A DNA stretch of 64,000 nucleotides from Pseudomonas iridis (GCF_017980685.1 NZ_JACXXO010000006.1:62001-126000); one strand, 5' to 3'; counted from the stretch's first letter, positions 10,113-18,934 are shown. Program-made: numbers and translations. Notes: generated by a model not told the origin, from the letters alone.

Positions 10113-10577
10113 ATGAGCGCTTTAAAGACACTGGCAGCCGCCCTGCTTCTGGGCGGTAGTGCCATGGCGATGGCGGCCAACGACGGCCAGGCGCGGGTCA
10201 ACGAACTGTTGAGTTCAGACTCGCAGTACAGGGAAACCTGGCAAGGCGTGGTAAAGAACGAAGAACGCCTGCCGGAATGGGTGATGAACCTGTCCGGCAC
10301 TTCCGAACAGCAGATGAATGCCGTGGAAGAAGATGGCGACAAGTATCTCGTTGGCCCGCTCTGCGAAAATGCAGACAAGTGCCTCAATCACCGCTTGATC
10401 GTTGCGTTCAGCTTCGACAAGGACGATGCCTACGGCATGTTGGTTGATGTGCCCGAAGGCCTGCCGTCCGACAAGTCGCCAACGCGACATGCCACTTACA
10501 GGTTCTTCGGCAAGCCTGATCAGGGCATGCAGGATCTGTTGATGGAAACATTGAAAAAAGATCCGAAGTGGTACTGA
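10113..10577 (+). CDS. Ivy-family inhibitor of vertebrate lysozyme
   Basis: A 154-residue exported protein. A Sec signal peptide (MSALKTLAAALLLGGSAMAMA) is followed by a mature domain with RLPEWVMNLSGT, a YLVGPLCENADKC loop with two cysteines five residues apart, and RLIVAFSFDKDD. This order matches Ivy, whose CKPHDC loop enters the lysozyme active site. Here the loop is CENADKC, so the His-Asp of the inhibitory loop is not conserved; inhibition of C-type lysozyme is therefore uncertain, and a role in controlling the cell's own lytic transglycosylases is possible. It starts two bases after the DUF1328 stop. PAO1 PA5481 is, as I recall, the second Ivy homologue at the same place. Confidence 0.8.
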   Translation: MSALKTLAAALLLGGSAMAMAANDGQARVNELLSSDSQYRETWQGVVKNEERLPEWVMNLSGTSEQQMNAVEEDGDKYLVGPLCENADKCLNHRLIVAFSFDKDDAYGMLVDVPEGLPSDKSPTRHATYRFFGKPDQGMQDLLMETLKKDPKWY

Positions 10578-11072
10578 GTTTGAACATGAGGGCAGCGCCT
10601 GCGCTGGCCTCTATTGCGCCCACCCGATGAAGGTCGGCGCATGACCAGGGGGCCGGGACGTTCTGACTGCTACAGAGTCGGAGTGACCTACGGGTACAGG
10701 GAGTGCCTGCGCAAGGGCCGGGTCAGGGTAAAAGCTGCCGCAAGTTCGTCAATCCAAAGGGGTTCGACGGGCTTGCGCCAAGCTTTTATTCAAGCAAAGC
10801 GTTGATCCAGAGCGTCCAGCCCCTTCTTTTTATCGCCCACACTGCGCGCGAAAACATTACGCGGTGTTTCCTGGCGACCGTATATCGAGAAAGAGACCTT
10901 TTAAACAGTCGGACTTCGGGTCGCGATATGTAGGCTTTTTCCTAAAATTTTCTTCGAAATTCCTCGCTCAAAAAATAATCAATTGACGCTGCGATGGCCG
11001 GTTCACGGCACTTATGCCGGCCGAAATGTCACAATCGAACCGGTTGGGACGCCAGTTTCATTTAAAAAGCTC

Positions 11073-11087
11073 ATGCCGATTCGGCAT
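11073..11087. promoter_or_regulatory. Palindrome upstream of gltP, possible operator
   Basis: A perfect 15-base palindrome ATGCCGATTCGGCAT about 190 bases before the gltP start, with further copies of its half-site at 11014-11019 (ATGCCG) and 11102-11107 (CGGCAT). The arrangement suggests a protein binding site or an alternative RNA fold that competes with the terminator just downstream. No regulator is identified. Confidence 0.35.
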
Positions 11088-11112
11088 AGGGTAGGCGTTT
11101 ACGGCATTAGAC

Positions 11113-11148
11113 GGCGCAACCTTGCATCGGAATAGTTGCGCCTTTTTT
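11113..11148 (+). terminator. Intrinsic terminator inside the gltP leader
   Basis: A perfect 8-bp stem GGCGCAAC / GTTGCGCC with a 14-base loop is followed by six T residues. It lies 129 bases before the gltP ATG and about 540 bases after the Ivy gene. It would end either a small RNA made from the intergenic region or an attenuated gltP leader transcript. Confidence 0.7.
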
Positions 11149-11277
11149 CGCCTGCCGAAGAGCCGTCAATACGCGCTTCGGGGCACCTTATACGGAGGCA
11201 GATGCACAGACTTTTCCGCTAAAAAGCGTTCCAGTTCCTGCATGTGCCTGAGTCAAACGCAAGTAAGGGTAAAGATA

Positions 11278-12609
11278 ATGAAGAAGGCAAGAATTAGCCT
11301 CGCCTGGCAGATCCTCATCGGTCTGGTTCTGGGGATTGCAATCGGCGCGTTGCTCAACCATTTCAGTGCCGAGAAGGCCTGGTGGATCAGCAACGTCCTG
11401 CAACCGGCAGGCGATATCTTTATCCGTCTGATCAAGATGATCGTGATCCCGATTGTCATCTCTTCCCTGATCGTCGGCATCGCCGGCGTGGGCGACGCCA
11501 AGAAACTCGGGCGTATCGGCCTGAAGACGATCATCTATTTCGAAATCGTCACCACCATCGCCATCGTCGTCGGTCTGGTGCTGGCCAACCTGTTCCATCC
11601 GGGTACCGGCATCGACATGAGCACCTTGGGTACGGTGGACATTTCCAAGTACCAGGCGACTGCCGCCGAAGTACAGCATGAACACGCGTTCATCGAGACC
11701 ATCCTCAACCTGATCCCGTCGAACATCTTTGCGGCCATGGCCCGCGGCGAAATGCTGCCGATCATCTTCTTCTCCGTGCTGTTCGGCCTCGGTCTGTCGA
11801 GCCTGCAGTCGGACCTGCGCGAGCCGCTGGTGAAGATGTTCCAGGGCGTCTCGGAAAGCATGTTCAAAGTCACCCACATGATCATGAACTACGCCCCGAT
11901 CGGCGTATTCGCACTGATCGCGGTGACCGTGGCCAACTTCGGCTTCGCATCCCTCGTACCGCTGGCCAAACTGGTGATTCTGGTTTACGTCGCCATTGCC
12001 TTCTTCGCCTTTGTGGTGCTGGGCCTGATCGCCAAGCTGTTTGGCTTCTCGGTGTTGAAGCTGATGCGCATCTTCAAGGATGAACTGGTACTGGCCTACT
12101 CCACCGCCTCCTCGGAAACCGTGCTGCCGCGCGTGATCGAGAAGATGGAAGCCTACGGCGCGCCGAAAGCCATCTGCAGTTTCGTAGTACCGACCGGTTA
12201 CTCGTTCAACCTCGACGGTTCGACCCTGTACCAGTCCATTGCCGCGATCTTCATTGCCCAGCTGTACGGCATCGATCTGTCGATCAGCCAGCAACTGTTG
12301 TTGGTGCTGACCCTGATGGTCACCTCCAAAGGCATCGCCGGTGTACCGGGCGTGTCCTTCGTGGTGCTGCTGGCGACCTTGGGCAGCGTTGGTATTCCGC
12401 TCGAAGGCCTGGCGTTCATCGCCGGTGTCGACCGCATCATGGACATGGCCCGTACCGCGCTGAACGTGATCGGCAACGCTCTGGCCGTGCTGGTTATCTC
12501 CCGCTGGGAAGGCATGTACGACGACGCCAAGGGCGAGCGCTACTGGAACTCTCTGCCGCACTGGCGCAGCAAGGAAAAACTGCCGGCGGGTGAAATCTCG
12601 AAGAACTGA
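11278..12609 (+). CDS. gltP: Glutamate/aspartate:proton symporter GltP
   Basis: A 443-residue inner-membrane carrier of the dicarboxylate/amino acid:cation symporter family. The start at ATG 11278 (MKKARISLAWQ) follows GTAAGG and gives a length close to E. coli GltP (437). Diagnostic sites are the serine-rich hairpin STASSETVLPRV, the TM7 motif PTGYSFNLDGST and the HP2 segment SKGIAGVPGVSF. Eight membrane helices with two re-entrant loops are expected. Corresponds to PAO1 PA5479. A hairpin terminator follows at 12737. Dicarboxylate transport (DctA) is an alternative, but length and context favour GltP. Confidence 0.92.
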   Translation: MKKARISLAWQILIGLVLGIAIGALLNHFSAEKAWWISNVLQPAGDIFIRLIKMIVIPIVISSLIVGIAGVGDAKKLGRIGLKTIIYFEIVTTIAIVVGLVLANLFHPGTGIDMSTLGTVDISKYQATAAEVQHEHAFIETILNLIPSNIFAAMARGEMLPIIFFSVLFGLGLSSLQSDLREPLVKMFQGVSESMFKVTHMIMNYAPIGVFALIAVTVANFGFASLVPLAKLVILVYVAIAFFAFVVLGLIAKLFGFSVLKLMRIFKDELVLAYSTASSETVLPRVIEKMEAYGAPKAICSFVVPTGYSFNLDGSTLYQSIAAIFIAQLYGIDLSISQQLLLVLTLMVTSKGIAGVPGVSFVVLLATLGSVGIPLEGLAFIAGVDRIMDMARTALNVIGNALAVLVISRWEGMYDDAKGERYWNSLPHWRSKEKLPAGEISKN

Positions 12610-12616
12610 CACAAAA

Positions 12617-12712
12617 CCCTGTGGGAGCTGGCTTGCCAGCGATGAGGCCAGCACATTCAACATCTTTGTTGACTGACCCACCACCATCGCGGGCAAGCCC
12701 GCTCCCACAGGG
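12617..12712. repeat. REPIN (inverted REP pair)
   Basis: Two copies of the P. fluorescens REP core in head-to-head orientation: CCCTGTGGGAGCTGGCTTGC at 12617-12636 and, inverted, GCAAGCCCGCTCCCACAGGG at 12693-12712. About 40 unrelated bases lie between the arms. Confidence 0.85.
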
Positions 12713-12736
12713 ATCACCGCCAGCCGTTATAAACAG

Positions 12737-12758
12737 ACCCCGGAGAAATCCGGGGTTT
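12737..12758 (+). terminator. Intrinsic terminator after gltP
   Basis: Stem ACCCCGGA / TCCGGGGT with a GAAA tetraloop, followed by TTTGTCGTTT. It ends the gltP transcript before the next plus-strand gene at 12813. Confidence 0.75.
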
Positions 12759-12812
12759 GTCGTTTCTGGCGACCCCGTTATCATTCGCCGCATCTTCCGG
12801 GGGATTTGACTG

Positions 12813-14042
12813 ATGCTTAATGGCCTGTGGCTTGGCTTCTTCATCGTGGCAGCCGTGTCGGCGCTGGTGCAGTGGCTGGTCGGCGGTAATGCCGGGATTT
12901 TTGCGGCGATGGTGGAAAGCATTTTTGCCATGGCCAAGCTCTCGGTCGAGGTCATGGTGCTGCTGTTCGGCACGCTCACCCTGTGGCTGGGTTTCCTGCG
13001 CATTGCCGAGAAGGCCGGGATCGTCGACTGGCTGGCCAAGGTGTTGGGGCCGTTGTTTCTGCGCCTGATGCCTGAGGTTCCGCCAGGTCACCCGGCCCTT
13101 GGACTGATCACCCTGAACTTCGCCGCCAACGGTCTCGGTCTGGACAACGCCGCCACGCCGATCGGCCTCAAGGCCATGAAGGCGTTGCAGGAACTCAACC
13201 CCAGCGCGACCATCGCCAGCAACGCGCAAATCCTTTTCCTGGTGCTCAACGCTTCCTCCCTGACCCTGCTGCCGGTGACGATCTTCATGTACCGCGCCCA
13301 GCAAGGCGCGCCGGATCCGACCCTGGTGTTCCTGCCGATTCTGTTGGCGACCAGTTGCTCGACCATCGTCGGCTTCCTGTCGGTGGCCTTCATGCAGCGT
13401 CTGCGGATCTGGGACCCGGTGGTGCTGGCGTATCTGATTCCCGGCGCGCTGATCCTCGGCGCGTTCATGGCACTGCTGGGGACTATGTCGGCCACGGCGC
13501 TGGCAGGGCTGTCTTCGATCCTAGGCAATCTCACGTTGTTCGGGTTGATCATGCTGTTTCTGGTGATCGGTGCCTTACGCAAAGTGAAGGTTTACGAGGC
13601 GTTCGTTGAAGGCGCGAAGGAAGGCTTCGACGTTGCCAAGAACCTGCTGCCATATCTGGTCGCGATGCTCTGCGCCGTTGGCGTATTGCGCGCATCCGGA
13701 GCGCTGGATTTTGGTCTCGACGGGATTCGCCATTTGGTCGAATGGGCCGGTTGGGACACGCGCTTCGTTGATGCGCTGCCCACAGCGATGGTCAAACCGT
13801 TCTCCGGCAGCGCTGCGCGGGCGATGCTGATCGAGACAATGCAGACCTCGGGCGTAGACAGCTTCCCGGCGCTCGTCGCGGCGACAGTGCAGGGCAGTAC
13901 CGAGACGACGTTCTATGTGCTGGCGGTGTATTTCGGTGCCGTGGGGATTCAGCGCGCAAGGCATGCGGTGGGTTGCGCGCTGTTGGCGGAACTGGCCGGC
14001 GTGATCGGCGCCATCACCGTGTGCTACTGGTTCTTCGGCTGA
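12813..14042 (+). CDS. Nucleoside-recognition (Gate) domain membrane protein, SpmA/SpmB fusion type
   Basis: A 409-residue integral membrane protein combining two Gate domains. The N-terminal half contains NFAANGLGLDNAATPIG, typical of spore maturation protein SpmA. The C-terminal half has PFSGSAARAM and GSTETTFYVLAVYFG, typical of SpmB. About ten membrane helices are predicted. The substrate is unknown; in non-sporulating bacteria these proteins are annotated as nucleoside-recognition or YjiH-type. PAO1 PA5478 sits at the same place beside gltP. Transcription is probably separate from gltP, since a terminator and a REPIN lie between. Confidence 0.85.
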   Translation: MLNGLWLGFFIVAAVSALVQWLVGGNAGIFAAMVESIFAMAKLSVEVMVLLFGTLTLWLGFLRIAEKAGIVDWLAKVLGPLFLRLMPEVPPGHPALGLITLNFAANGLGLDNAATPIGLKAMKALQELNPSATIASNAQILFLVLNASSLTLLPVTIFMYRAQQGAPDPTLVFLPILLATSCSTIVGFLSVAFMQRLRIWDPVVLAYLIPGALILGAFMALLGTMSATALAGLSSILGNLTLFGLIMLFLVIGALRKVKVYEAFVEGAKEGFDVAKNLLPYLVAMLCAVGVLRASGALDFGLDGIRHLVEWAGWDTRFVDALPTAMVKPFSGSAARAMLIETMQTSGVDSFPALVAATVQGSTETTFYVLAVYFGAVGIQRARHAVGCALLAELAGVIGAITVCYWFFG

Positions 14043-14049
14043 TAGAGAA

Positions 14050-14145
14050 CCCTGTGAGAGCGGGCTTGCCCGCGATGAGGTCAGCACATCCAGAATATCC
14101 AGTGGCTGTCACACCGCCATCGCGGGCAAGCCCGCTCCCACAGGG
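14050..14145. repeat. REPIN (inverted REP pair)
   Basis: Inverted REP cores, CCCTGTGAGAGCGGGCTTGC on the left and its inverted, better conserved partner ending CTCCCACAGGG on the right. It sits between the convergent stops at 14042 and 14158. Confidence 0.85.
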
Positions 14146-14157
14146 ATTGACGGTGAG

Positions 14158-14787
14158 CTAACGTTGCGATTCGGGGGCCAGTTTCTGGCCTTGGTCCACG
14201 GCCCACGCGACGACGTTGGCGGTGAGACGATCACTGGCCTGGCCAAACCCGGCGACCACCGCTGGCACCTGCACATCGCTCAGCGGCTGACGTTCTTCAA
14301 ACCGGCGACTGGCCAGGATTCGCTGGTCATAGCCGCGCACCAGTAACGCATCGAGGCGCACGACGACGCTGGCCTGGGTGCCCTGATACTCGGTCTGAAA
14401 CGCCTGCAAATTCCCGCCCAGCTCCAGATCCGCCTGAAAGTTGCTGTCATCGGTGCTCAGCAACGTCACCCGGCCATCGCGCTGAAAACCATCGAGTAGC
14501 CGATTGCGCAGCAATACCGGCGCCGGATCACTCCAGCGCGAAGCCTTGTAGCTGCTGATCACGTCACCCTGCGGGATCACCGCGATGGTCGGCCGATTCA
14601 GCGCTTCGCTGGCCTGCAACTTGTTCAAGCGCAGCGACCACTGCTGTGTCGCCGCCGGACCGCGCGAGGCGGGCGCCTGTGCTGCCGGCAAGCGGTAGAC
14701 GTCCAGCGGCTCGGATTCGGGGAAGATCGTGCACGCGCTGATCAGCGTAAGGCCAGTGGCGAGGAGGGCGAGGCGGGTCAGCTTCAT
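14158..14787 (-). CDS. ABC-type transport auxiliary lipoprotein (PqiC-like)
   Basis: A 209-residue lipoprotein, the last gene of a four-gene Mla/MCE-type ABC system. The N terminus MKLTRLALLATGLTLISAC is a lipoprotein signal with lipobox LISAC; DVYRLP follows, as in the ABC_trans_aux (DUF330) family. The protein should sit in the periplasm, probably on the outer membrane, and work with the MCE protein in lipid movement. Its ATG overlaps the stop of the MCE gene (ATGA) and has AAGGAG upstream, so it is translationally coupled. PAO1 PA3211-PA3214 is a similar set elsewhere in that genome, from memory. Confidence 0.88.
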   Translation of the reverse strand: MKLTRLALLATGLTLISACTIFPESEPLDVYRLPAAQAPASRGPAATQQWSLRLNKLQASEALNRPTIAVIPQGDVISSYKASRWSDPAPVLLRNRLLDGFQRDGRVTLLSTDDSNFQADLELGGNLQAFQTEYQGTQASVVVRLDALLVRGYDQRILASRRFEERQPLSDVQVPAVVAGFGQASDRLTANVVAWAVDQGQKLAPESQR

Positions 14788-15722
14788 GGCGTGAACTCCT
14801 TGTTCTTGTCACTGCCCAGCAGGTAACCGCTGGGGTTGGCCTCCAGACGTTGGGAAATGGCCCGCAGCGAAGACAGGGTTTCGCGCAGTTCGCGGATCGC
14901 CGGCGCCAGGCCGTTGAGGCCCTGCATGCCGCTGTCGAGGGAGTTCTGGTTCTTGTTCAGCAATGCATTGATGGTGACGCTGCTGTCTTCCAGCGACTTC
15001 ATTGCCTGCTCGGCGCTGCCCAGCGCCTGTTTGCCCTGATCGTTGAGCAAGCCGTTGGCGTTACGCATCAACGCCGAGGTCTGTTCGAGCATGCTGCCGG
15101 CCTGTTTGCCGACGCTCGCCAGTTGCTGCATGGCCTGGCGAATGTCGCCGCGCTGATCGTTGATGGTGCCGGTGGTCTGTTCGAGATGGGCGAGGGTCCT
15201 GCTGACGCGTTCGACGTTATCCTCGGAGAACATCTGATTAGCATTGTGCAGCAGGGCACTGATGCCGCTCATCAAGTCGTTGCTGTCATTGAGCAACCGC
15301 GAGATCGGCGAGGGCGACGCGATGATCACCGGGAGCTTGCCGTCATGCCCCTTGAGGGTCGGGCTCTGCGGCGTGCCGCCGCTGAGCTGGATGATCGACG
15401 TGCCAGTGATCCCGGTCAGCGCCAGTTTGGCCTGGGTGTCTTCCTTCACCGGCGTGTCGCCGCCGAGACGAATCCGCGCCAGCACCCGCCGTGGGTCCTG
15501 CGGATCAAGGCGCAGGCTGACCACGTCGCCGACCTTGATCCCGCTGTACTGCACCGAACTGCCCTTGGACAGACCACTGACCGCCTCGTTGAACACCACC
15601 TCGTAATCCTTGAACTCGGTGTCGACACTGGATTTGGCCAGGAACAGGCCGAAGAGCAGGGCGCCGGCCACCACCAGCACGGTGCACAGGCCAATCAACA
15701 CATGATGCGCTCGGGTTTCCAT
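14784..15722 (-). CDS. MCE/MlaD-family substrate-binding protein
   Basis: A 312-residue protein with one N-terminal membrane helix (about residues 8-28, VLIGLCTVLVVAGALLFG) and one MCE domain (about 38-115, with SGLSKGSSVQYSGIKVGDV). A long helical C-terminal part (about 140-300) is rich in polar repeats and likely forms a coiled coil or tunnel. Start at 15722 is chosen because it places the membrane helix at the N terminus and lies one base from the ATPase stop. In MCE systems this protein carries lipid between membranes and contacts the permease. The substrate is not deducible. Confidence 0.9.
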   Translation of the reverse strand: METRAHHVLIGLCTVLVVAGALLFGLFLAKSSVDTEFKDYEVVFNEAVSGLSKGSSVQYSGIKVGDVVSLRLDPQDPRRVLARIRLGGDTPVKEDTQAKLALTGITGTSIIQLSGGTPQSPTLKGHDGKLPVIIASPSPISRLLNDSNDLMSGISALLHNANQMFSEDNVERVSRTLAHLEQTTGTINDQRGDIRQAMQQLASVGKQAGSMLEQTSALMRNANGLLNDQGKQALGSAEQAMKSLEDSSVTINALLNKNQNSLDSGMQGLNGLAPAIRELRETLSSLRAISQRLEANPSGYLLGSDKNKEFTP

Positions 15723-15723
15723 G

Positions 15724-16527
15724 TCAGACCTCGTTGAGCAGTTTGGCGGCGTCCAGCGCCGAGCGGCCGCGCGGGCCGTGGAAATATTCGTGAATCCACG
15801 CGTCATCGGTTTCCGAGACCACGTCGATGGCATCGGCCACCAGCACTTTCTTCTGCGCCAGCACCGCCACGCGGTCGGTGATGGTGTAGAGCGTGTCGAG
15901 GTCGTGGGTCACCAGAAACACACTCAGGCCCAACGCATCACGCAGGGTCAGGATCAACTGATCGAACGCCGCAGCGCCAATCGGATCGAGGCCGGCGGTG
16001 GGTTCGTCGAGAAAAAGAATGTCCGGATCCAGCGCCAAGGCCCGGGCCAGAGCGGCGCGCTTGATCATGCCGCCGGACAGCGACGCCGGGTATTTGTCTG
16101 CCGCCGACAGCGGTAGCCCGGCCAGCGCCAGTTTGACGGCGGCCAGATGCTCGGCATCTTCGCGGCTCAGGCCCGCGTGTTCGATCAGCGGCAGGGCGAC
16201 GTTTTCGGTCACGGTGAGCGAAGAGAACAGCGCACCTTTCTGAAACAGCACGCCAAAGCGTCGTTCGATCAACGAGCGCTCATGCTCCGCCAGGCTCGGC
16301 AGATTCTGGCCGAACACTTTGACGATGCCCTCGCTGGGCCGGCGCAGGCCGACAATGCTGCGCAGCAGTACCGATTTGCCGCTGCCGGAACCGCCGACCA
16401 CGGCGAGAATTTCGCCTTTGTACAAATCCAGATCGAGGTTCTCGTGCACGCTCTGCGTACCGAAGCGGTTGCACAGGTTACGGACTTCAATCACCGCCTC
16501 CGAGGGCGCACGGGGTAGACGACTCAC
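15724..16527 (-). CDS. Mla-type ABC transporter ATP-binding protein
   Basis: A 267-residue ABC ATPase. Walker A is GGSGSGKS (about residues 40-47), the signature is YPASLSGGM, Walker B is ILFLDEPTAGLDP, and the H-loop is LVTHDL. It resembles MlaF/Ttg2A. Its start overlaps the permease stop and its stop is one base from the MCE start, so it is part of the same operon. It should power lipid transport through the MlaE-like permease on the cytoplasmic face. Confidence 0.93.
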   Translation of the reverse strand: MSRLPRAPSEAVIEVRNLCNRFGTQSVHENLDLDLYKGEILAVVGGSGSGKSVLLRSIVGLRRPSEGIVKVFGQNLPSLAEHERSLIERRFGVLFQKGALFSSLTVTENVALPLIEHAGLSREDAEHLAAVKLALAGLPLSAADKYPASLSGGMIKRAALARALALDPDILFLDEPTAGLDPIGAAAFDQLILTLRDALGLSVFLVTHDLDTLYTITDRVAVLAQKKVLVADAIDVVSETDDAWIHEYFHGPRGRSALDAAKLLNEV

Positions 16528-17672
16528 CAGCCCATCTCCATGAAGAACAGCGCAGCCACCGCGTCGAGCACGATCACCACGAAAATCGACTGCACCACAC
16601 TCGACGTGGTGTGTGCGCCGACCGATTCGGCGCTGCCACTGACCTTGAAGCCTTCCAGGCAGCCAATCGCCGCAATCAGAAATGCGAAGATCGGCGCCTT
16701 CACCAGACCGACCAGAAAATGCTGAACGCCGATGTCGCTTTGCAGCAGCGAGAGGAACATCGCCGGAGAGATATCCAGCGACACCGCGCAGACCACGGCA
16801 CCGCCGATGATTCCGCAGATCATTGCCAGAAAGGTCAGCAGCGGCAGCGCCACCAGCAACGCCAACACACGCGGCACCACCAGCAGCTCCATCGGATCAA
16901 GGCCGAGGGTGCGAATCGCGTCGATTTCCTCGTTGGCCTTCATCGACCCGATTTGCGCGGTGAACGCACTGGCGGTGCGCCCGGCCATCAGGATCGCGGT
17001 GAGTAAAACACCGAACTCACGCAGGAAGGCAAAACCCACCAGATCGACGGTGAAGATGCTCGCGCCAAAACTGGCCAGCACCGTCGCGCCGAGAAACGCC
17101 ACCACAGCCCCCACCAGAAAGGTCAGCAACGCCACAATAGGCGCGGCATCGAGGCCGGTCTGTTCGATGTGCGCGATCATCGGCGTGATACGCCAGCGCT
17201 TGGGCCGAAACAGGCCACGAGCGATAGTTTCCAGAATCAGCCCGACGAAGCCGAGCAGTTGCAGGGTGTCTTGCCAGACCGTATCGACGGCGCGGCCGAT
17301 GCGCGTCAGCAATTGCACACTGACGCTGATTTCCGCTTCCTTGATCGGCACGCAGAAATCGGTCAACGACTGATACACGGTTTGCAGCAGCGCGCGGTCG
17401 GCGCTGGAGATTGTGCAATCGGGATGTTCGGCGGATTTGCCGAGGCGCTCGGAGCCGAGCAGTTCCACCAGCAATGACGCGCCAGCAGTGTCGAGGGCGC
17501 CGAGGCCGTTGAGGTCGATGGGCGTGTCGGTGTCGTACTGGCCGCGCAGGGTTTCGCTCAGATGTTTGAGCTCGGTGTAATGGGCGAGCGTCCAGTCTCC
17601 GCTGATCCGCAGGCGGACAGGGGTGTTGGAGGTGTCCAATTGGGCGCTGCCTGTCATCGAGCTGCTGGTCAT
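16524..17672 (-). CDS. MlaE-family ABC permease with N-terminal STAS domain
   Basis: A 382-residue permease and the first gene of the operon. The first 100 residues resemble a STAS domain (RISGDWTLAHYTELK, LDTAGASLLVELLG), which in the simpler Mla system is a separate protein (MlaB). The rest is a MlaE permease with about five helices, including GRTASAFTAQIGSMKANEEIDAI, the motif of the permease coupling helix. Fusion of MlaB- and MlaE-like parts is known in related permeases. The ATG at 17672 has GGAG close upstream. Confidence 0.92.
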   Translation of the reverse strand: MTSSSMTGSAQLDTSNTPVRLRISGDWTLAHYTELKHLSETLRGQYDTDTPIDLNGLGALDTAGASLLVELLGSERLGKSAEHPDCTISSADRALLQTVYQSLTDFCVPIKEAEISVSVQLLTRIGRAVDTVWQDTLQLLGFVGLILETIARGLFRPKRWRITPMIAHIEQTGLDAAPIVALLTFLVGAVVAFLGATVLASFGASIFTVDLVGFAFLREFGVLLTAILMAGRTASAFTAQIGSMKANEEIDAIRTLGLDPMELLVVPRVLALLVALPLLTFLAMICGIIGGAVVCAVSLDISPAMFLSLLQSDIGVQHFLVGLVKAPIFAFLIAAIGCLEGFKVSGSAESVGAHTTSSVVQSIFVVIVLDAVAALFFMEMGW

Positions 17673-17726
17673 AAGCTCCGTGCTTGTTCGGCTTCTAAGC
17701 GAACTAACGTAATAGCACGAACCGGA

Positions 17727-18755
17727 TTACTTTTCTTTGACCGGTGTGCTGTCGGTGATTTCAAAGCGCAGCACACCGATCAGCTGGCCATCCTCGGTCA
17801 GCACCCGCACTTGCCATTTGCCCGCCGGGTTGCCGGGGAAATTCTGTTTGTGCGTCCACGCCCGGTAGCCTTCCTTGCGCCCGCCGTGGATGTCGAGGGC
17901 GATACGATCGACCTCTTTACCGTTGAACTGCCAGACGTGATAAATCCGCTCATCGAGCCCGCGCGGTGCATTGATCGCGGTGTAGGCGTAGAGGCCGCCG
18001 TTGCGGATCTGCTCGGCGCTGACCTTGTCGAGACTGGCGCCAGGGGTGCGATCCTGCATTTGCGTGCTGATCGCCACGTCGGTCATCCACAGCGTCGCCG
18101 GCGGCACCCACGAACGCAATGCCCAGCCGACGCCACCGATGCCCACGGTGATGCACAGAATCGCCAGCGCGTTACGCACGGTGCGGATCGGGAAGATCGA
18201 CGCCAGGCTCGGGAACGACAGCAGCACGGCAATCCCCAGCGCCCATTTGAAACTTTGCGAGGTGGTCAGGTGCATGATCACCGGCAACGCCGTGAGCAGG
18301 GCGGCGAACAGGGTCAGGGTGTGCAACGCGAGAAACGCCCAGCGCCGTGGCGCCAGCCATTTGTAATAGAGCGGGTCGACGATGGAGATCAGCGCGGCGA
18401 CGCTGAGCAGGCCGGTAAAGATCAGTTGGCTGCTGTTCCACGTCGTGGTGATGAAAAAGAACGGCAGGACAAAAAACAGGCTTTCCTGATGGATCATCTG
18501 CGTCGCATAACGCAGCAGCGGTTGAGGAATTTCCCGTTTGAACACCCGCGTGAAGAGGCCGGTGAGGGTGTTTTCCAACATCAGCCAGATCCAGCTGATC
18601 AGCATGATCACCGTGATCCAGCTCGCCAGTCCCTGCTGGCGATCGACCAGCATGAAACTGCCGACCCCCGAGATGAAACCACCCAGCGCAATGACCCCGG
18701 GGTAGCGCTTCATCAGCTCGATAATGCGCTGGATAAGGAGGGTCAGTCTGGACAT
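17727..18755 (-). CDS. Integral membrane protein with C-terminal DUF2914-like domain
   Basis: A 342-residue protein. Residues 1-210 contain about seven hydrophobic helices with few charges (GVIALGGFISGVGSFML, VIMLISWIWLML, LFFVLPFFFI and others), resembling the DUF5924 family. The last 130 residues are soluble and contain GLYAYTAINAP, IYHVWQFNGKEVDRI, GYRAWTHKQNFP and GKWQVRVLTEDGQLIG. This is the pattern of the DUF2914 domain found in secreted or periplasmic parts of envelope proteins. No function is known. It lies 54 bases upstream of nothing it clearly shares an operon with: the Mla-type operon begins at 17672 just downstream, so cotranscription is possible. Confidence 0.75.
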   Translation of the reverse strand: MSRLTLLIQRIIELMKRYPGVIALGGFISGVGSFMLVDRQQGLASWITVIMLISWIWLMLENTLTGLFTRVFKREIPQPLLRYATQMIHQESLFFVLPFFFITTTWNSSQLIFTGLLSVAALISIVDPLYYKWLAPRRWAFLALHTLTLFAALLTALPVIMHLTTSQSFKWALGIAVLLSFPSLASIFPIRTVRNALAILCITVGIGGVGWALRSWVPPATLWMTDVAISTQMQDRTPGASLDKVSAEQIRNGGLYAYTAINAPRGLDERIYHVWQFNGKEVDRIALDIHGGRKEGYRAWTHKQNFPGNPAGKWQVRVLTEDGQLIGVLRFEITDSTPVKEK

Positions 18756-18860
18756 TTTGGCGGTTCACAACAAAGTAGGAAAAATCCTCGACAGAGTAGC
18801 GCCCACCGGGAGATGTGGCGAGGTTGGCAGTCAGTTATTCGTTGTATTGACTGGCCTGAA

Positions 18861-18934
18861 AAGATCGCAGCCTTCAGCAGCTCCTACAGGAAATCGCATT
18901 CCAGTGTAGGAGCTGCCGAAGGCTGCGATCTTTT
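18861..18934. repeat. Inverted repeat of the GTAGGAGCTGCCGAAGG type
   Basis: Two 28-base arms (18861-18888 and 18907-18934) are inverted copies, beginning AAAGATCGCAGCCTTC and ending in GAAGGCTGCGATCTTT, with an 18-base loop. This is another REP family of Pseudomonas, different from the CTGTGGGAGC type. It lies just after the M16 peptidase gene and may act as its transcript end. Confidence 0.85.

Larger units (their letters stand above)
10578..11277. other. Long intergenic region and gltP leader
   Basis: 700 bases with no gene I can support; short open frames at 10614-10805 and 10703-10933 have no recognisable product and no good ribosome binding site. Near 10590-10612 there is an imperfect GC-rich hairpin without a T run, perhaps the end of the Ivy transcript. 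The part from 10910 to 11080 is AT-rich and could hold promoters. Between 11014 and 11107 the hexamer ATGCCG occurs four times in both orientations, and an intrinsic terminator lies at 11113-11148. PAO1 has a further gene (PA5480) here in my memory; I do not see it. Confidence 0.5.

Noticed and set aside
10614..10933. Two short plus-strand frames in the gltP upstream region
   Set aside because: No ribosome site, no family resemblance and unusual composition; more likely non-coding leader or small RNA DNA.
11188..12717. 509-codon minus-strand frame opposite gltP
   Set aside because: Highly charged, His/Gln/Asp-rich translation that mirrors the codons of a hydrophobic carrier; gltP is certain.
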